Of a DNA stretch of 64,000 nt, positions 19,562 to 29,377 are shown one piece after another. Made by a program: the position numbers and the translations under genes. A model generated the notes under the pieces. That model saw only the letters and a list, made by a program, of their open reading frames with translations. It had not been told where the DNA came from and did not search any database. Source of the DNA: Deltaproteobacteria bacterium (GTDB lineage Bacteria > JADJOY01). Where the stretch lies: assembly GCA_016713535.1 (NCBI GenBank), contig JADJOY010000028.1:108434-172433 (forward strand). The letters are read 5' to 3'. Position 1 is the first letter of the stretch; every line of letters starts with the position of its first letter.

Positions 19562-20431
19562 TCAGCTCGCCAGCGGCTTGCGTCCGAAGACGCGTACGCT
19601 GGCGATCTTGCCTTCGAGCTGGCGAGCGAGGCCGAGCGCGGTCTCGCGTGTCGGTGGCAGGCCCAGCTTCTCGAGCATCGCCATCAACTCGTCTCCGGCG
19701 TCGCTGGCGAAGCCGAGGATCGTCTCGGCGTCGTAGACGAGCCGGTCGCGCACCTCGACCTCGGCGAGGCCGGCGGCGCGCAGCCCGCCCACGTAGTCGT
19801 CCTCGGGGATCGCGCCGGCGACGCACGACACGTAGAGCGAAATGCTCTGGCGCGCCCACTCCGGCATGCCGGACGCGACGATGTCCGACACCAGCATCCG
19901 CCCGCCCGGCTTGAGCACGCGCGCGATCTCGGCGAAGACCCGCGGCTTCTCCGGCGACAGGTTGAGGACGCAGTTCGAGATGATCCAGTCGACCGAGCCG
20001 GTCTCGACGGGCAGGTTCTCGATGATGCCCTTGCGGATCTCGACGTTGGTGAGCCCCGCCGCGGCGACGTTCTTGCGAGCGCGCTCGATCATCTCGTCGG
20101 TCATATCGACGCCGATGACACGCCCGCTCGCGCCGACGCGCTGCGCGGCGAGGATCAGGTCCAGCCCGGCGCCGGAGCCGAGGTCGAGGACCACGTCACC
20201 CGGCGCGATCTCGGTGAGTGCGGTGGGATTGCCGCAGCCGAAGGTGGTGCCGGTGGCCTCGGTGGGCACCGCGGCGAGCTCGGCGGGGGTGTAGCCGAGC
20301 GACTCGGCGCGCTCGGTGCTCGGCGTGCCGCAGCTCGCCTGTCCGCCGCAGCACGACGAGCCCTTGCTGACGGCCTCCGCATAGGCGCGGGAAACCGACT
20401 CGCGGACTTGATCGGGTTGATTCGAGGTCAT
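19562..20431 (-). CDS. arsM: Arsenite S-adenosylmethionine methyltransferase
   Basis: 289 residues. It methylates arsenite stepwise with SAM. The SAM motif VLDLGSGAGLD lies near residue 80, preceded by GCGNPTAL. The arsenite-binding cysteines typical of ArsM are visible: ISNCVLNL (about residue 152) and SCVAGAIP (about 199). A CC-rich N-terminus is also present (SSCCGGQASCG, about residues 25-35). Its ATG overlaps the stop of arsR as ATGA, so the two genes are translationally coupled and arsenic-controlled. The frame is open further upstream, but homologues begin at MTSNQPD. Confidence 0.95.
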   Translation of the reverse strand: MTSNQPDQVRESVSRAYAEAVSKGSSCCGGQASCGTPSTERAESLGYTPAELAAVPTEATGTTFGCGNPTALTEIAPGDVVLDLGSGAGLDLILAAQRVGASGRVIGVDMTDEMIERARKNVAAAGLTNVEIRKGIIENLPVETGSVDWIISNCVLNLSPEKPRVFAEIARVLKPGGRMLVSDIVASGMPEWARQSISLYVSCVAGAIPEDDYVGGLRAAGLAEVEVRDRLVYDAETILGFASDAGDELMAMLEKLGLPPTRETALGLARQLEGKIASVRVFGRKPLAS

Positions 20432-20916
20432 GATGACTTCTCCTTGCGGGCGCCTCGGGCGCGCCGTGGGTTCGGGTGGGACGCTCGCGCGCTCGTTCGC
20501 GAGGCCGCGGACGGAGTGGCCGGCTCCGGCGTTGGCGCGCACACGACCGCACAGCAGTTCGTCTCGTTCGGAGGACAGCACGACTCGATGGCGTCGGCGA
20601 TCGCGCGCAGCGTCTTCGCGACATCGGCGAAGCGCACCGAGTAGCGCACCTCCCGCCCGCTGCGCTCGGCGGTGAGGATGCCGGCGTCGAGCAACGTCTT
20701 GAGGTGGCGCGAGACCACCGACAGGTCCTTCGTACAGCAGCCCGCGACCTCGCTGACCGTCGTGGGCCGGGCGTCGGTGGCAAGCTGGGTCAGGATCGTG
20801 AGACGGCTCGGATCGCAGAGCGCCTTGAAGAAGCGCGTCGAGAGGAGCTCGCCGAGCCCGGTGCAGCAGCCGACGGCGATCGGATCCGCCGAGGATCGAT
20901 TGCTTGCTTGCGCCAT
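20428..20916 (-). CDS. arsR: ArsR-family arsenic-responsive repressor (first copy)
   Basis: A winged-helix repressor of 162 residues from ATG 20916. The domain runs from LLSTRFFKALCDPSRLTILTQL through the recognition helix VSRHLKTLLDAGILTAE to GREVRYSV. Cysteines occur at GCCTGL near the N-terminus, AGCCTKDL at the start of the recognition region, and in an extra tail SCCPPNETNCC. They offer several thiol sites for As(III), arranged differently from the second ArsR at 22586. A 17-bp palindrome sits immediately before the start codon, so it probably represses its own arsR-arsM operon. Confidence 0.9.
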   Translation of the reverse strand: MAQASNRSSADPIAVGCCTGLGELLSTRFFKALCDPSRLTILTQLATDARPTTVSEVAGCCTKDLSVVSRHLKTLLDAGILTAERSGREVRYSVRFADVAKTLRAIADAIESCCPPNETNCCAVVCAPTPEPATPSAASRTSARASHPNPRRARGARKEKSS

Positions 20917-20933
20917 GACGCAATCATTGCGTC
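20917..20933. promoter_or_regulatory. arsR: Likely ArsR operator (perfect 17-bp palindrome)
   Basis: GACGCAAT-C-ATTGCGTC is a perfect inverted repeat directly abutting the arsR start codon on the minus strand. Its AT-rich centre stands out in this GC-rich sequence. The position suits self-repression by the ArsR encoded next to it; binding is inferred. Confidence 0.65.
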
Positions 20934-21004
20934 TCCGCACAAGCGTTGTCAAGGCCGAACGCGCGACGCGCCCGCGCGCCGACCCTCCCTGGGCTCGGGC
21001 TCGC

Positions 21005-21250
21005 TCAGCTCGGAGTCGGCGCGAACCAGCGCTCCACCTGCCCGCGCGATGGGATGCCGCCGGCGTGGACGACGGCGCCGTCGATCACCACACCCGGCGT
21101 CGCCAGGATCCCGTAGCGCGCGATGTCCTGGATCTGATCCACCTTGGTGAGCGTGATCGGCACACCCATCCGCTTCGCCACGTCCTCGACGAGCTGGATC
21201 GTCGCCCGGCAGTTGGCGCAGCCGCTCCCCAGCACTCTGACGTCCTTCAC
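21005..21250 (-). CDS. Thioredoxin/glutaredoxin-like small protein with CxxC
   Basis: 81 residues of the MTH895/TM0996-type thioredoxin fold, with the redox pair in GSGCANCRAT and a cis-Pro context GILATPGVVIDG. Start GTG 21250 is chosen because a strong AAGGAGG lies 5 bases upstream; an earlier GTG at 21265 would overlap the permease stop but lacks a site. Such proteins usually accompany the DUF318/ArsP-like permease encoded just upstream. A reductive or metal(loid)-handing role for that permease is inferred. Confidence 0.85.
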   Translation of the reverse strand: MKDVRVLGSGCANCRATIQLVEDVAKRMGVPITLTKVDQIQDIARYGILATPGVVIDGAVVHAGGIPSRGQVERWFAPTPS

Positions 21251-21261
21251 GACCACCTCCT

Positions 21262-22293
21262 TCACAGCACCGCGTTGAAGACGTAGCCGACCAGCAGGAT
21301 GCCGGCGGACACCACGCCGACGAACACGGCGATCAAGCGTGGCTTCAGCACCTTGCGCAGGATCACGAGCTCGGGCAGCGAGAGCGCGATCACGCTCATC
21401 ATGAACGCCAGCACGGTGCCGAGCGCCGCGCCCTTCGCGAGCAGCGCCTCGACGATCGGGATGATCCCGGCGGCGTTGGCGTAGAGCGGCACGCCGAGCA
21501 GCACCGACGCCGGCACCGCCCACCACGCCGAGCGGCCCATGAAGCTCGCCAGGAAGTCGGCCGGCACGTAGCCGTGGATTCCGGCGCCCACCGCGATGCC
21601 GCCCAGCACGTACGGCCATACCCGGCCGACCACGTCGCGGACCGCCGCGAGGCCCGCCTCGAGGCGGTCCGCGAACGAGCCGTCCGCTCGTGCGACGCCA
21701 GGCCCGGCGCCCGGCAGCTCTCGCACCCAGCCCTCGACCTGCCCCTCGAGCCGCATCCGGCCGATCACCCACCCCGACACGATCGCCACGGCGAGCCCGA
21801 GCACGAGGTAGAGCGCCGCCGTCCGCCAGCCGAAGAGCCCGAACAGCAACGTCAGCGCCACCTCGTTCACCATCGGAGCCGAGATCAGGAACGAGAACGT
21901 GACGCCGAGCGGCACACCCGCCTGGACGAAGCCGATGAAGAGTGGCACCGCCGAGCACGAGCAGAACGGCGTGACGATCCCGAGCGTGGCGGCGAGCACG
22001 TTGCCCACGCCCTCGCCGTGCCCGGCCAGCAGCGCGCGGGTGCGCTCGGCCGTGAAGTACGTGTTCACGATGCCCATCACGAGCACGACGCCGGTGAGGA
22101 GCAGCAGCACCTTGGGAGCGTCGTAGAGAAAGAACCGCAGCGACTCGGCCAGTCGGCTGCCCGGATCGACCGGCAGCCAGCCCACCGCCCGACCGGCGGT
22201 CGGCGCGAGTGCCCGGTACGCCACGAGCCACGCCGCGGCCGCAGCGACGAGGAACGTCCGCGGGTGCGCGCGGCGAGAGGCTTGGATATCCAT
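21262..22293 (-). CDS. ArsP-like (DUF318) membrane permease
   Basis: 343 residues with about 8-10 hydrophobic helices. The family signature TPFCSCSAVPLFIGF (about residue 110) contains the conserved Cys pair used by ArsP and related SO_0444-type permeases. A second conserved half starts at GVPLYANAAGIIPIVEAL. ArsP proteins export trivalent organoarsenicals; with arsM two genes away, methylarsenite export is a reasonable inference. Start ATG 22293 begins MDIQASRR; longer in-frame starts lack family sequence. It is in one operon with the CxxC protein. Confidence 0.85.
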   Translation of the reverse strand: MDIQASRRAHPRTFLVAAAAAWLVAYRALAPTAGRAVGWLPVDPGSRLAESLRFFLYDAPKVLLLLTGVVLVMGIVNTYFTAERTRALLAGHGEGVGNVLAATLGIVTPFCSCSAVPLFIGFVQAGVPLGVTFSFLISAPMVNEVALTLLFGLFGWRTAALYLVLGLAVAIVSGWVIGRMRLEGQVEGWVRELPGAGPGVARADGSFADRLEAGLAAVRDVVGRVWPYVLGGIAVGAGIHGYVPADFLASFMGRSAWWAVPASVLLGVPLYANAAGIIPIVEALLAKGAALGTVLAFMMSVIALSLPELVILRKVLKPRLIAVFVGVVSAGILLVGYVFNAVL

Positions 22294-22567
22294 CGTGAGG
22301 GCCCGCGTGACGGGTCGCGCGACGCACGACTCCGTGGCCCCACCAGAGCACGTAGCGTGCCGAGCGCGGTGCGTGCTGGGCGCGACCACGAGAACCCAGG
22401 GAGTCCGCCGCGCAGTCGCCGCCGGGTCCGGGCCAACGCCCCAGGTCCGTTCCGGTATCGTGACCGCGACCACCCCCGGGTCGCGGCCCGAGTAACGCTC
22501 TCCGGACGCCCGGCGCCCCTCACACCCGAGCCGGGGGGCCTTCCCGGCGGGCGCCTTGCCGGCAGCT

Positions 22568-22591
22568 GGACATCCGGATATTCATATGTCC
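22568..22591. promoter_or_regulatory. Likely operator of second arsR operon
   Basis: Arms GGACAT and ATGTCC lie 12 bases apart, with an inner palindrome ATCCGGAT and the sequence GATATTCATATG. This is an island of AT-rich sequence in a GC-rich region, overlapping the arsR start codon at 22586. ArsR-type operators often look like this. It could also control the divergent permease operon about 275 bases away. Confidence 0.5.
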
Positions 22592-22960
22592 ATGCAAAAG
22601 GCCCGCTTCCTGGTCGACGACCTCAAGCCGGCGTCTCGGCTCTTCAAGGCGCTCGGCGACGAGACCCGCCTCAAGATCGTTGCACTGCTCGCCCATGGTG
22701 AGCTCTGCGTGTGCCACCTGCAGGAGGCGCTCGCGCTCACCCAGCCTGCGGTGTCGCGGCATCTGAGCGTGCTGCGCGCAGCGGGTGTGGTCGAGCCGCG
22801 GCGCGACGGGACGTGGGTCTACTACCGCCTAGCCCGACAGCCCGACGCCGGGTCCGAGCAGCACCTCGCCTCGGTCGTCGCCGCGTTCCGGGCACGAACC
22901 GGGATGAAGCGCGAGCTCGAACGGCTGATGAAGGCGCGCGGACCGGCGTCATGTACCTGA
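22586..22960 (+). CDS. ArsR-family regulator (second copy, ELCVCxL type)
   Basis: 124 residues. LFKALGDETRLKIVALL and the classic As(III)-binding motif GELCVCHLQ lie at the start of the DNA-binding helix, followed by TQPAVSRHLSVLRAAGVVEPRRDGTWVYYRL. Unlike the first ArsR it has the standard ELCVC pair. ATG 22586 or 22592 could start it; both lie in the putative operator. It leads the acr3-arsC operon, with acr3 16 bases downstream. Confidence 0.9.
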   Translation: MSMQKARFLVDDLKPASRLFKALGDETRLKIVALLAHGELCVCHLQEALALTQPAVSRHLSVLRAAGVVEPRRDGTWVYYRLARQPDAGSEQHLASVVAAFRARTGMKRELERLMKARGPASCT

Positions 22961-22976
22961 GCCGCGGGGGACCGTC

Positions 22977-24065
<1,089 letters not shown>

Positions 24066-24093
24066 CCCGCTGGCGACCCTCTGGAGCGCAGCC

Positions 24094-24726
24094 ATGACCG
24101 ATGCCCCCCGCCTCGATCCACTCGTGTCGCGGATCGTCGACGAGCTCGCCTCCGAGTTCGCGTCCGCGTTCTCGCGCGAGACGATCGAGCGCTTCGTGGC
24201 GCAGTCGTACGTCGAGCTCGAGCGTCGCGCGCGGGTCCCGACCTACCTGCTCACCCTCACCCGACGCTTCGCCGTCGATCGACTGCGCGACCTCGCGCGG
24301 GCGGAAGGGAAGACCGTGTCCGACCAACCCGAGGTGCTGTTCGTGTGCGTCCACAACGCCGGGAGGTCGCAGATGGCGGCGGGCCTGCTCCTGCACCACG
24401 GTCGGGGCAAGGTGATCGTCCGCTCGGCGGGCAGCGCCCCGGCGAGCTCGATCAACCCCGCGGTGGTCGAGGCGATGCGCGAGATCGGCATCGACCTCGC
24501 GGAGGCTTTCCCCAAGCCCCTCACCGACGAAGCGGTGCGCGCCTCGGACGTGGTGATCACGATGGGCTGCGGTGACGCCTGCCCGGTGTATCCGGGCAAG
24601 CGCTACCTGAACTGGGAGCTCGCCGATCCCGCCGGCCAGGGTGTCGACGCGGTGCGGCCGATCCGCGACGAGATCGAGCGCCGAGTGCTCGCGCTGCTGG
24701 CCGAGCTCCTGCCGGTGGACCGCTGA
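24094..24726 (+). CDS. arsC: Arsenate reductase with N-terminal helical domain (LMW-PTP fold)
   Basis: 210 residues. Residues 1-72 form the three-helix N-terminal domain (LVSRIVDELASEFASAFSRETIERFV), often seen in actinobacterial-type ArsC. The catalytic domain begins at about 78: EVLFVCVHNAGRSQMAAG is the CX5R phosphatase loop, and TMGCGDACPVYPGKRYLNW supplies the further cysteines. It reduces As(V) to As(III) for export by ACR3. The N-terminal domain suggests a reductant other than glutaredoxin. It is last in the arsR-acr3-arsC operon and followed by a strong hairpin. Confidence 0.95.
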   Translation: MTDAPRLDPLVSRIVDELASEFASAFSRETIERFVAQSYVELERRARVPTYLLTLTRRFAVDRLRDLARAEGKTVSDQPEVLFVCVHNAGRSQMAAGLLLHHGRGKVIVRSAGSAPASSINPAVVEAMREIGIDLAEAFPKPLTDEAVRASDVVITMGCGDACPVYPGKRYLNWELADPAGQGVDAVRPIRDEIERRVLALLAELLPVDR

Positions 24727-24732
24727 CGCCCC

Positions 24733-24755
24733 CGCCGCGCGCTGGCCGCGCGGCG
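24733..24755. terminator. Hairpin after arsC
   Basis: Perfect 9-bp inverted repeat CGCCGCGCG / CGCGCGGCG with a 5-base loop, 7 bases past the arsC stop. It marks the likely operon end. There is no T-run. Confidence 0.5.
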
Positions 24756-24781
24756 CCCGCCACCCCGGGGTTGGAATCGAG

Positions 24782-27046
24782 GTGGTCCCGCATACCCTGC
24801 GCGGGCTGCCCGTGCGGACCTCCCTCCCCACCACCGCCACCCCACCCCGCGGCGACCGGCCTGGCGCCAGCGCGCGGCCGAAGCTTGCCCTGCTCTGCTT
24901 CGCCGCGCTCCTGAATGGGGTCGTCGCCACGCGGGCCGCCGCCGAGGATGCCGGCAACGCCGACGAGATCGTCGTCGTCACCGCGAACCGAATCCCCGAA
25001 CCGCTCCAGGAAGCCGAGAGCTCGGTCACCGCTCTCGACGCCGCGGCGCTCGAGGCCTCCGACGTCCAGTCGTCCGCCCAGGCCGCCGACCGCGCCCCCA
25101 ACGTCGGCTACGTCGACTTCAGCGCGCGCGCCGTGAGCAACCCGCAGTTCCGAGGCGTCGGCGGCAGCACCACCAATCCTGGCGTGACCACCTACTTCGA
25201 CGGCGTGCCGCAGCTCTCCGCGGACACCTCGAGCCAGGAGCTGCTCGACATCGGCCAGATCGAGCTCGTCCGCGGTGCGCAGGGAACCCTCTACGGCCGC
25301 AACACCCTGGGCGGCGTGGTGAACATCCGCTCGATCAGGCCCGACGGAACCTGGGGCGCCGACGGCGAGGCGAGCATCGGCGACTTCGCTCGCCTCGACC
25401 TGCGCACGTCCGCCTCGACGCCGCTCTTCTGCGAGCGCTGCGGGTTGCGCGTCGCCTACGGGCTCTCGCGGCGCGACGGCTACACCACCAACCTCGTCTC
25501 CGGGCGCTCCCTCGACGCTCGCGCGGCGCAGCTCTATCGGACGCAAGCGCTGTTCGACCTCGGCGACGGCTGGGAGGCGCGCGTCGACGTCCACGGCGAG
25601 TTCGCCGACGACGGCGACTTCGCCATCGGCGACCTCGCCGAGCTGCGCCGCGACCCGGACCACGTGCGCCACGACTTCGAGGGCCACACCGGGCGCGACC
25701 TCAACGCGGAGACCGTGAACCTGCGCCGCACCGGCGAGGACGTCTCCTTCGAGTCGATCACCGGCGTCGTCCACCACGGCGCCGCGGAGAGCACCGACCT
25801 CGACGCCACCGAGTCCGCCGACCTGACGCGCCGCAACCGCCGCAACGGCGTGCAGGTGACCCAGGAGATCCGTGCCCTCACCGCCGCGCCGTTCGACCTC
25901 GGCGACCGCTGGACGGTCACGGCGCAGGGCGGTCTGTTCGGGTTCGCGCAGGGCAACGATCAGCAGGTCGAGAACTCCATCGCGCCCTCCTACCTGCTCG
26001 AAAGCGCCGGGATCACGCTGCCGCAGCCGCTCCAGGACGCGCTCGACTCGGCCATCGCGCCGGCGCGCGACGCCACCCGCTCGTCCCTCGACGACGCCGG
26101 GCTCGGCGTCTACGCCCAGGGCACCCTCGCCCTCGAGCGCCGCTGGGACGCGACGGTGGGCCTGCGCTACGACGCCGAGCGCAAGCACGCCAACATCGAC
26201 TCGGTCACGGAGGTCTTCCTCGGCACGCGCGAGCTGCCGGTGGTCGGCCCCGCCCACGTCGACGACACCCGCTCGTTCGCGGCGCTCACGCCGCGCTTCA
26301 TCCTCGGCTACGCGCCGGACGCGGCGCTGCGCTTCTACGCCTCGGCGGCGAGCGGCTATCGCGCCGGCGGGTTCAATCCGATCGCGCCGTCCGGAGCCAC
26401 GGCGTACGACGAGGAGCATTCGTGGTCGTACGAGCTCGGGAGCAAGGTCTCGCTCCTCGACGAGCGCGTCGCCGCCAACCTGGCCCTCTTCCTCGTCGAT
26501 CTCGACGATCTCCAGCTCAACCTCCCGCTCACCGGCTCGCCGGGCCGCTTCTACGTCGACAACGCCGGGCAGGCGCGCACCCAGGGCGTCGAGCTCGAGG
26601 TGTTCGTGCGCCCGCTCGAGCGCCTGCGCCTCGACGGCGCCCTCGGCGTCCTCGACGCGCGCTTCGGCTCGGGCAGCACCGACGCAGGGGTGAACGTGGC
26701 GGGGAACCGCCTCCCCTTCGCCGACCGCCTCACCGCGTTCGTCGGCGCCCAGTACGAGTACCCGCTGTGGGGCGAGTGGCGCGCCGGGATCCGCGGTGAG
26801 TGGGTACGACGCGGCGATTACTTCTACGACGCCGCCAACACCGAGCGCCTCGGCGCCTACGGCCTGCTGAACGCGTTCCTGTGGCTCGAGGACCGCTGGC
26901 TCACGGTGCGGCTCGCGGCGCGCAACCTCACCGACGAGCGCGTGGTGCCGCTCGCGATCCCGTACACGACGCCCTCCGGCTTCGCCGGCGAGCCCTCGGC
27001 CCCGCGCACGCTCGGCGTCGGCGTGAGCGTGCGCTTCGGCGCGTGA
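24782..27046 (+). CDS. TonB-dependent outer-membrane receptor
   Basis: About 754 residues. After a signal peptide (LALLCFAALLNGVVATRAAA), the plug domain follows: DEIVVVTANR near its start, then RGVGGSTTNPGVTTYFDGVP and IELVRGAQGTLYGRNTLGGVVNI. A long beta-barrel ends in a strand RTLGVGVSVRFG. It takes up a large ligand (siderophore, cobamide or similar) energised by TonB; the plug style resembles FecA/sugar-type SusC-less receptors, but the ligand cannot be told. Starts possible at GTG 24782 or 24812; the longer open frame upstream runs over arsC and is not used. There is no neighbouring ExbB/TonB gene. Confidence 0.9.
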   Translation: MVPHTLRGLPVRTSLPTTATPPRGDRPGASARPKLALLCFAALLNGVVATRAAAEDAGNADEIVVVTANRIPEPLQEAESSVTALDAAALEASDVQSSAQAADRAPNVGYVDFSARAVSNPQFRGVGGSTTNPGVTTYFDGVPQLSADTSSQELLDIGQIELVRGAQGTLYGRNTLGGVVNIRSIRPDGTWGADGEASIGDFARLDLRTSASTPLFCERCGLRVAYGLSRRDGYTTNLVSGRSLDARAAQLYRTQALFDLGDGWEARVDVHGEFADDGDFAIGDLAELRRDPDHVRHDFEGHTGRDLNAETVNLRRTGEDVSFESITGVVHHGAAESTDLDATESADLTRRNRRNGVQVTQEIRALTAAPFDLGDRWTVTAQGGLFGFAQGNDQQVENSIAPSYLLESAGITLPQPLQDALDSAIAPARDATRSSLDDAGLGVYAQGTLALERRWDATVGLRYDAERKHANIDSVTEVFLGTRELPVVGPAHVDDTRSFAALTPRFILGYAPDAALRFYASAASGYRAGGFNPIAPSGATAYDEEHSWSYELGSKVSLLDERVAANLALFLVDLDDLQLNLPLTGSPGRFYVDNAGQARTQGVELEVFVRPLERLRLDGALGVLDARFGSGSTDAGVNVAGNRLPFADRLTAFVGAQYEYPLWGEWRAGIRGEWVRRGDYFYDAANTERLGAYGLLNAFLWLEDRWLTVRLAARNLTDERVVPLAIPYTTPSGFAGEPSAPRTLGVGVSVRFGA

Positions 27047-27054
27047 CCTCGCAG

Positions 27055-27075
27055 GCGCCCGCCGCTCACGGGCGC
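27055..27075. terminator. Hairpin between convergent receptor and dioxygenase genes
   Basis: GCGCCCG / CGGGCGC inverted repeat with a 7-base loop. It overlaps the dioxygenase stop and begins 9 bases after the receptor stop. Confidence 0.4.
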
Positions 27076-28133
27076 GCGAGCTGGGCCGCGACCAGGCTCC
27101 GCATCAGCGAGAGCCCGCTCGCCATGGTGCGAAGCGCGAGCAGCCCACCGCGTGAGCTCGGCAGCGAGAGCCACAGCCGCAGCAGATGGCGGCGCCGCTC
27201 GGGCTCGGGCCAGTCGTCGTACGCCGTGCGGGCGTGGATCTGGGAGTGGTTCGAGAGGAGCTGGACGTCACCGGGCTCGAGCTCCATGTCGAGGTGGATC
27301 GCCGGGTCGGCGGCGATCGCGTCGTAGGTGTCGAGGAGTGCGCGCTCGTCGGGGGTGAACGCCGGCACGCCGGGGATACCTTCGGCGGAGCGGAAGTAGT
27401 CGCTGTGCCAGAAGGTGCGAAGCTCGCCTCCCGCGTAGCGGCACGGCGGCACCAGCACCGAGCGCACGCCGCCCTCGCCGTGGGTGTCGAGATGGAAGGG
27501 CTGGAAGAGCCGCTCGACCAGGCGCGGAGCGCGGCGCAGCAGCTCGTTGAAGACCGTCACCGAGCTCGCGATCCGGCTCGCGCCGCCGCGCCTTGCCGCG
27601 TGCACGCACAGCAGCCCGACCACGTCCGCGGCGTCACAGTGGAACGCGATGTCCTGGGCGGTCTCGTAGAGGCGGATGTCGCCCCCCTTGCGCTCGTCGC
27701 GGACGTGACCGAGGAGGTCGCCGCGGGGGTTCTGCGCTCCCGGGATGCCGAGGTGGAGGCCGAGCCCCCAGAAGAACGTCTCCGCCTCGGCGCCGCTCCA
27801 GCCCGCAACCGGCACTTGCCTGAGCAGCACGAAGCCGCGACCGCGAGCAAGCTCGCGCCGCCAGCGCGCGATCCGCTCGCAGAGCCCCGGCAGCGGGAAG
27901 TCTGCCGCTACCAGCGCGGTGAGAGGCCTGCCCGTGGCGCGCGCCGCGGCCACGGCGCCCTTCACCTCGTCGACCTCCGCGCGATCGAGTCGCTCGATCC
28001 AGTCGCCGCGACGGCGCAGCTCCTCACCGCGCCACGCGCACGCCGTCGTGAGCGGCGCGCGCGGGACGCCCTCGTGAGGACGCGCCAGGTAATGGAACGT
28101 CTGCCGCCGCAGCGATCGGTAGTGGGCGCCCAT
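27066..28133 (-). CDS. TauD/TfdA-family Fe(II)/2-oxoglutarate dioxygenase
   Basis: 355 residues with the jelly-roll dioxygenase fold. The facial triad is visible as H-x-D in AFHCDAADVVGLLC (about residues 163-165) and the distal His in LLSNHSQIHAR (about 298). RGFVLLRQVPV and LGIPGAQNPRGDLLGHV are typical of the TauD/CAS-like group, and the tail RRRHLLRLWLSLP carries the 2-oxoglutarate-binding Arg. Members oxidise small metabolites; the substrate is unknown. It stands alone. Confidence 0.85.
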   Translation of the reverse strand: MGAHYRSLRRQTFHYLARPHEGVPRAPLTTACAWRGEELRRRGDWIERLDRAEVDEVKGAVAAARATGRPLTALVAADFPLPGLCERIARWRRELARGRGFVLLRQVPVAGWSGAEAETFFWGLGLHLGIPGAQNPRGDLLGHVRDERKGGDIRLYETAQDIAFHCDAADVVGLLCVHAARRGGASRIASSVTVFNELLRRAPRLVERLFQPFHLDTHGEGGVRSVLVPPCRYAGGELRTFWHSDYFRSAEGIPGVPAFTPDERALLDTYDAIAADPAIHLDMELEPGDVQLLSNHSQIHARTAYDDWPEPERRRHLLRLWLSLPSSRGGLLALRTMASGLSLMRSLVAAQLARP

Positions 28134-28271
28134 GCGGTTCCCCGTCGTCGAGGAGGGAAGCGAGCCGTCGACCGCCGGAGCTTACGCGAAGAAGGTCCCA
28201 CCAAGGTGCGGGGGGAGGAGGACCCTTCCGCCCCGCGGTGGAACCCACGACGCGCTCGCGCGCGGGGTGAC

Positions 28272-28592
28272 TCAGGGACAGTGGCCGGGGCCCGTGGTTC
28301 CCTCGTTGAACGCGGTGAGGGCGCTCCCCAGGCTGATGAGCGTCGGGCGCGTGCAGCTCGTCGCGCCGCTCAAGCACGCGTCGGCCTGGTCGATCGTCGA
28401 CTGGATCGTCGAGCCGTCGGCGCCGTCCACGAGGTTGAGCTTCGCCGCGATGAGCTGGTGCTTCAGGATCAGGGTCGCGTTGCCACGCGGCGGCGTGTTG
28501 AGGACCACCAGCAGCGCGGTCTCGGTGCTGACCACGCCGCCGATCGTGAGCTGGTTGACCGGCACGGTGCGGAGGGAGATTGGAGCGTGCAT
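28272..28592 (-). CDS. Small protein resembling the C-terminal module of secreted repeat proteins
   Basis: About 106 residues from ATG 28592. The core LLVVLNTPPRGNATLILKHQLIAAKLN, then DGSTIQSTIDQADACL and the end FNEGTTGPGHCP, resemble a C-terminal module common on large secreted proteins of related bacteria. Here it has no signal peptide and no preceding protein, so it may be the leftover 3' end of a lost gene. The next ORF upstream is the divergent TetR. Function unknown. Confidence 0.55.
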   Translation of the reverse strand: MHAPISLRTVPVNQLTIGGVVSTETALLVVLNTPPRGNATLILKHQLIAAKLNLVDGADGSTIQSTIDQADACLSGATSCTRPTLISLGSALTAFNEGTTGPGHCP

Positions 28593-28651
28593 TCCGATCT
28601 CCGGCGGGCCGGGCACTTGCGCCGCTCCTGCGATGCCGGGAACATGACTGG

Positions 28652-29377
28652 ATGCCCAGGACGATCGACGACGAATTCGACGACGAGCCCATCGAGCCGG
28701 CGCGGCTGCCCACCGATCCCGACGAGCTGCCGCGCGGGGTGAAGCCTCCGCGCCAGAAGCGCAGCCAGGACACCATCGAGCGGATCGTGGCCGCCGCCAC
28801 CCAGCTCCTCGACGGGCGCTCCTTCGACGAGATCCCCATCCTCGAGATCGTCGACCTCGCGGGGGTCTCGACCAGCTCGTTCTACGCGCGCTTTCCCAAC
28901 AAGGCGGTCCTGCTCTCGTACCTACACGAGCGCCACCTCAAGCACATGCGGCAGGCGGCCGACTTCGCCATCGCAAACCACGTGTGGGACGAGATGTCCG
29001 TGAGCCAGATCGTGCGCCAGCTCGCGACGATCTATCTGTCGCACCGTCGCGCCAAGGAGCCGCTGCTGCGCACGTTCATGCACGCCTCGCTCGAGGATCC
29101 GAGCTACGTGGCGCGTCGCACGGCCTCGGACCAGTACCTGATCGGCCTCATCGCGGATTACCTCGAGGCACGGCTCGCGAGGGACGGTATCCCGGTGGGA
29201 TTCGACCACATCGCGCTCGCGGTGCTGGTGGTCACGACCGCGATCAAGGACGCGACCAGCGCCCCCGAGGTCTTCGCGACGCGCTTCCGTCTCCGTGACG
29301 ACGTCTTGATCGAAGGCCTCACGGCGATGGCATGCGCGCACCTCGGCGTTCCGAACGACCCCGTACCGCTCGCCTGA
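28652..29377 (+). CDS. TetR/AcrR-family regulator
   Basis: 241 residues. The N-terminal HTH is SQDTIERIVAAATQLLDGRSFDEIPILEIVDLAGVSTSSFYARFPNKAVLLSYL. The preceding residues are acidic and disordered (RTIDDEFDDEPIEP). The C-terminal helical domain would bind an unidentified ligand. Start ATG 28652; 24 upstream in-frame codons lack support. It is divergent from the small secreted-module gene. Targets are unknown. Confidence 0.9.
   Translation: MPRTIDDEFDDEPIEPARLPTDPDELPRGVKPPRQKRSQDTIERIVAAATQLLDGRSFDEIPILEIVDLAGVSTSSFYARFPNKAVLLSYLHERHLKHMRQAADFAIANHVWDEMSVSQIVRQLATIYLSHRRAKEPLLRTFMHASLEDPSYVARRTASDQYLIGLIADYLEARLARDGIPVGFDHIALAVLVVTTAIKDATSAPEVFATRFRLRDDVLIEGLTAMACAHLGVPNDPVPLA

Noticed and set aside
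21263-21265. Earlier GTG start for the CxxC protein overlapping the permease stop
   Set aside because: The downstream GTG has a strong AAGGAGG five bases away; the earlier one has none.
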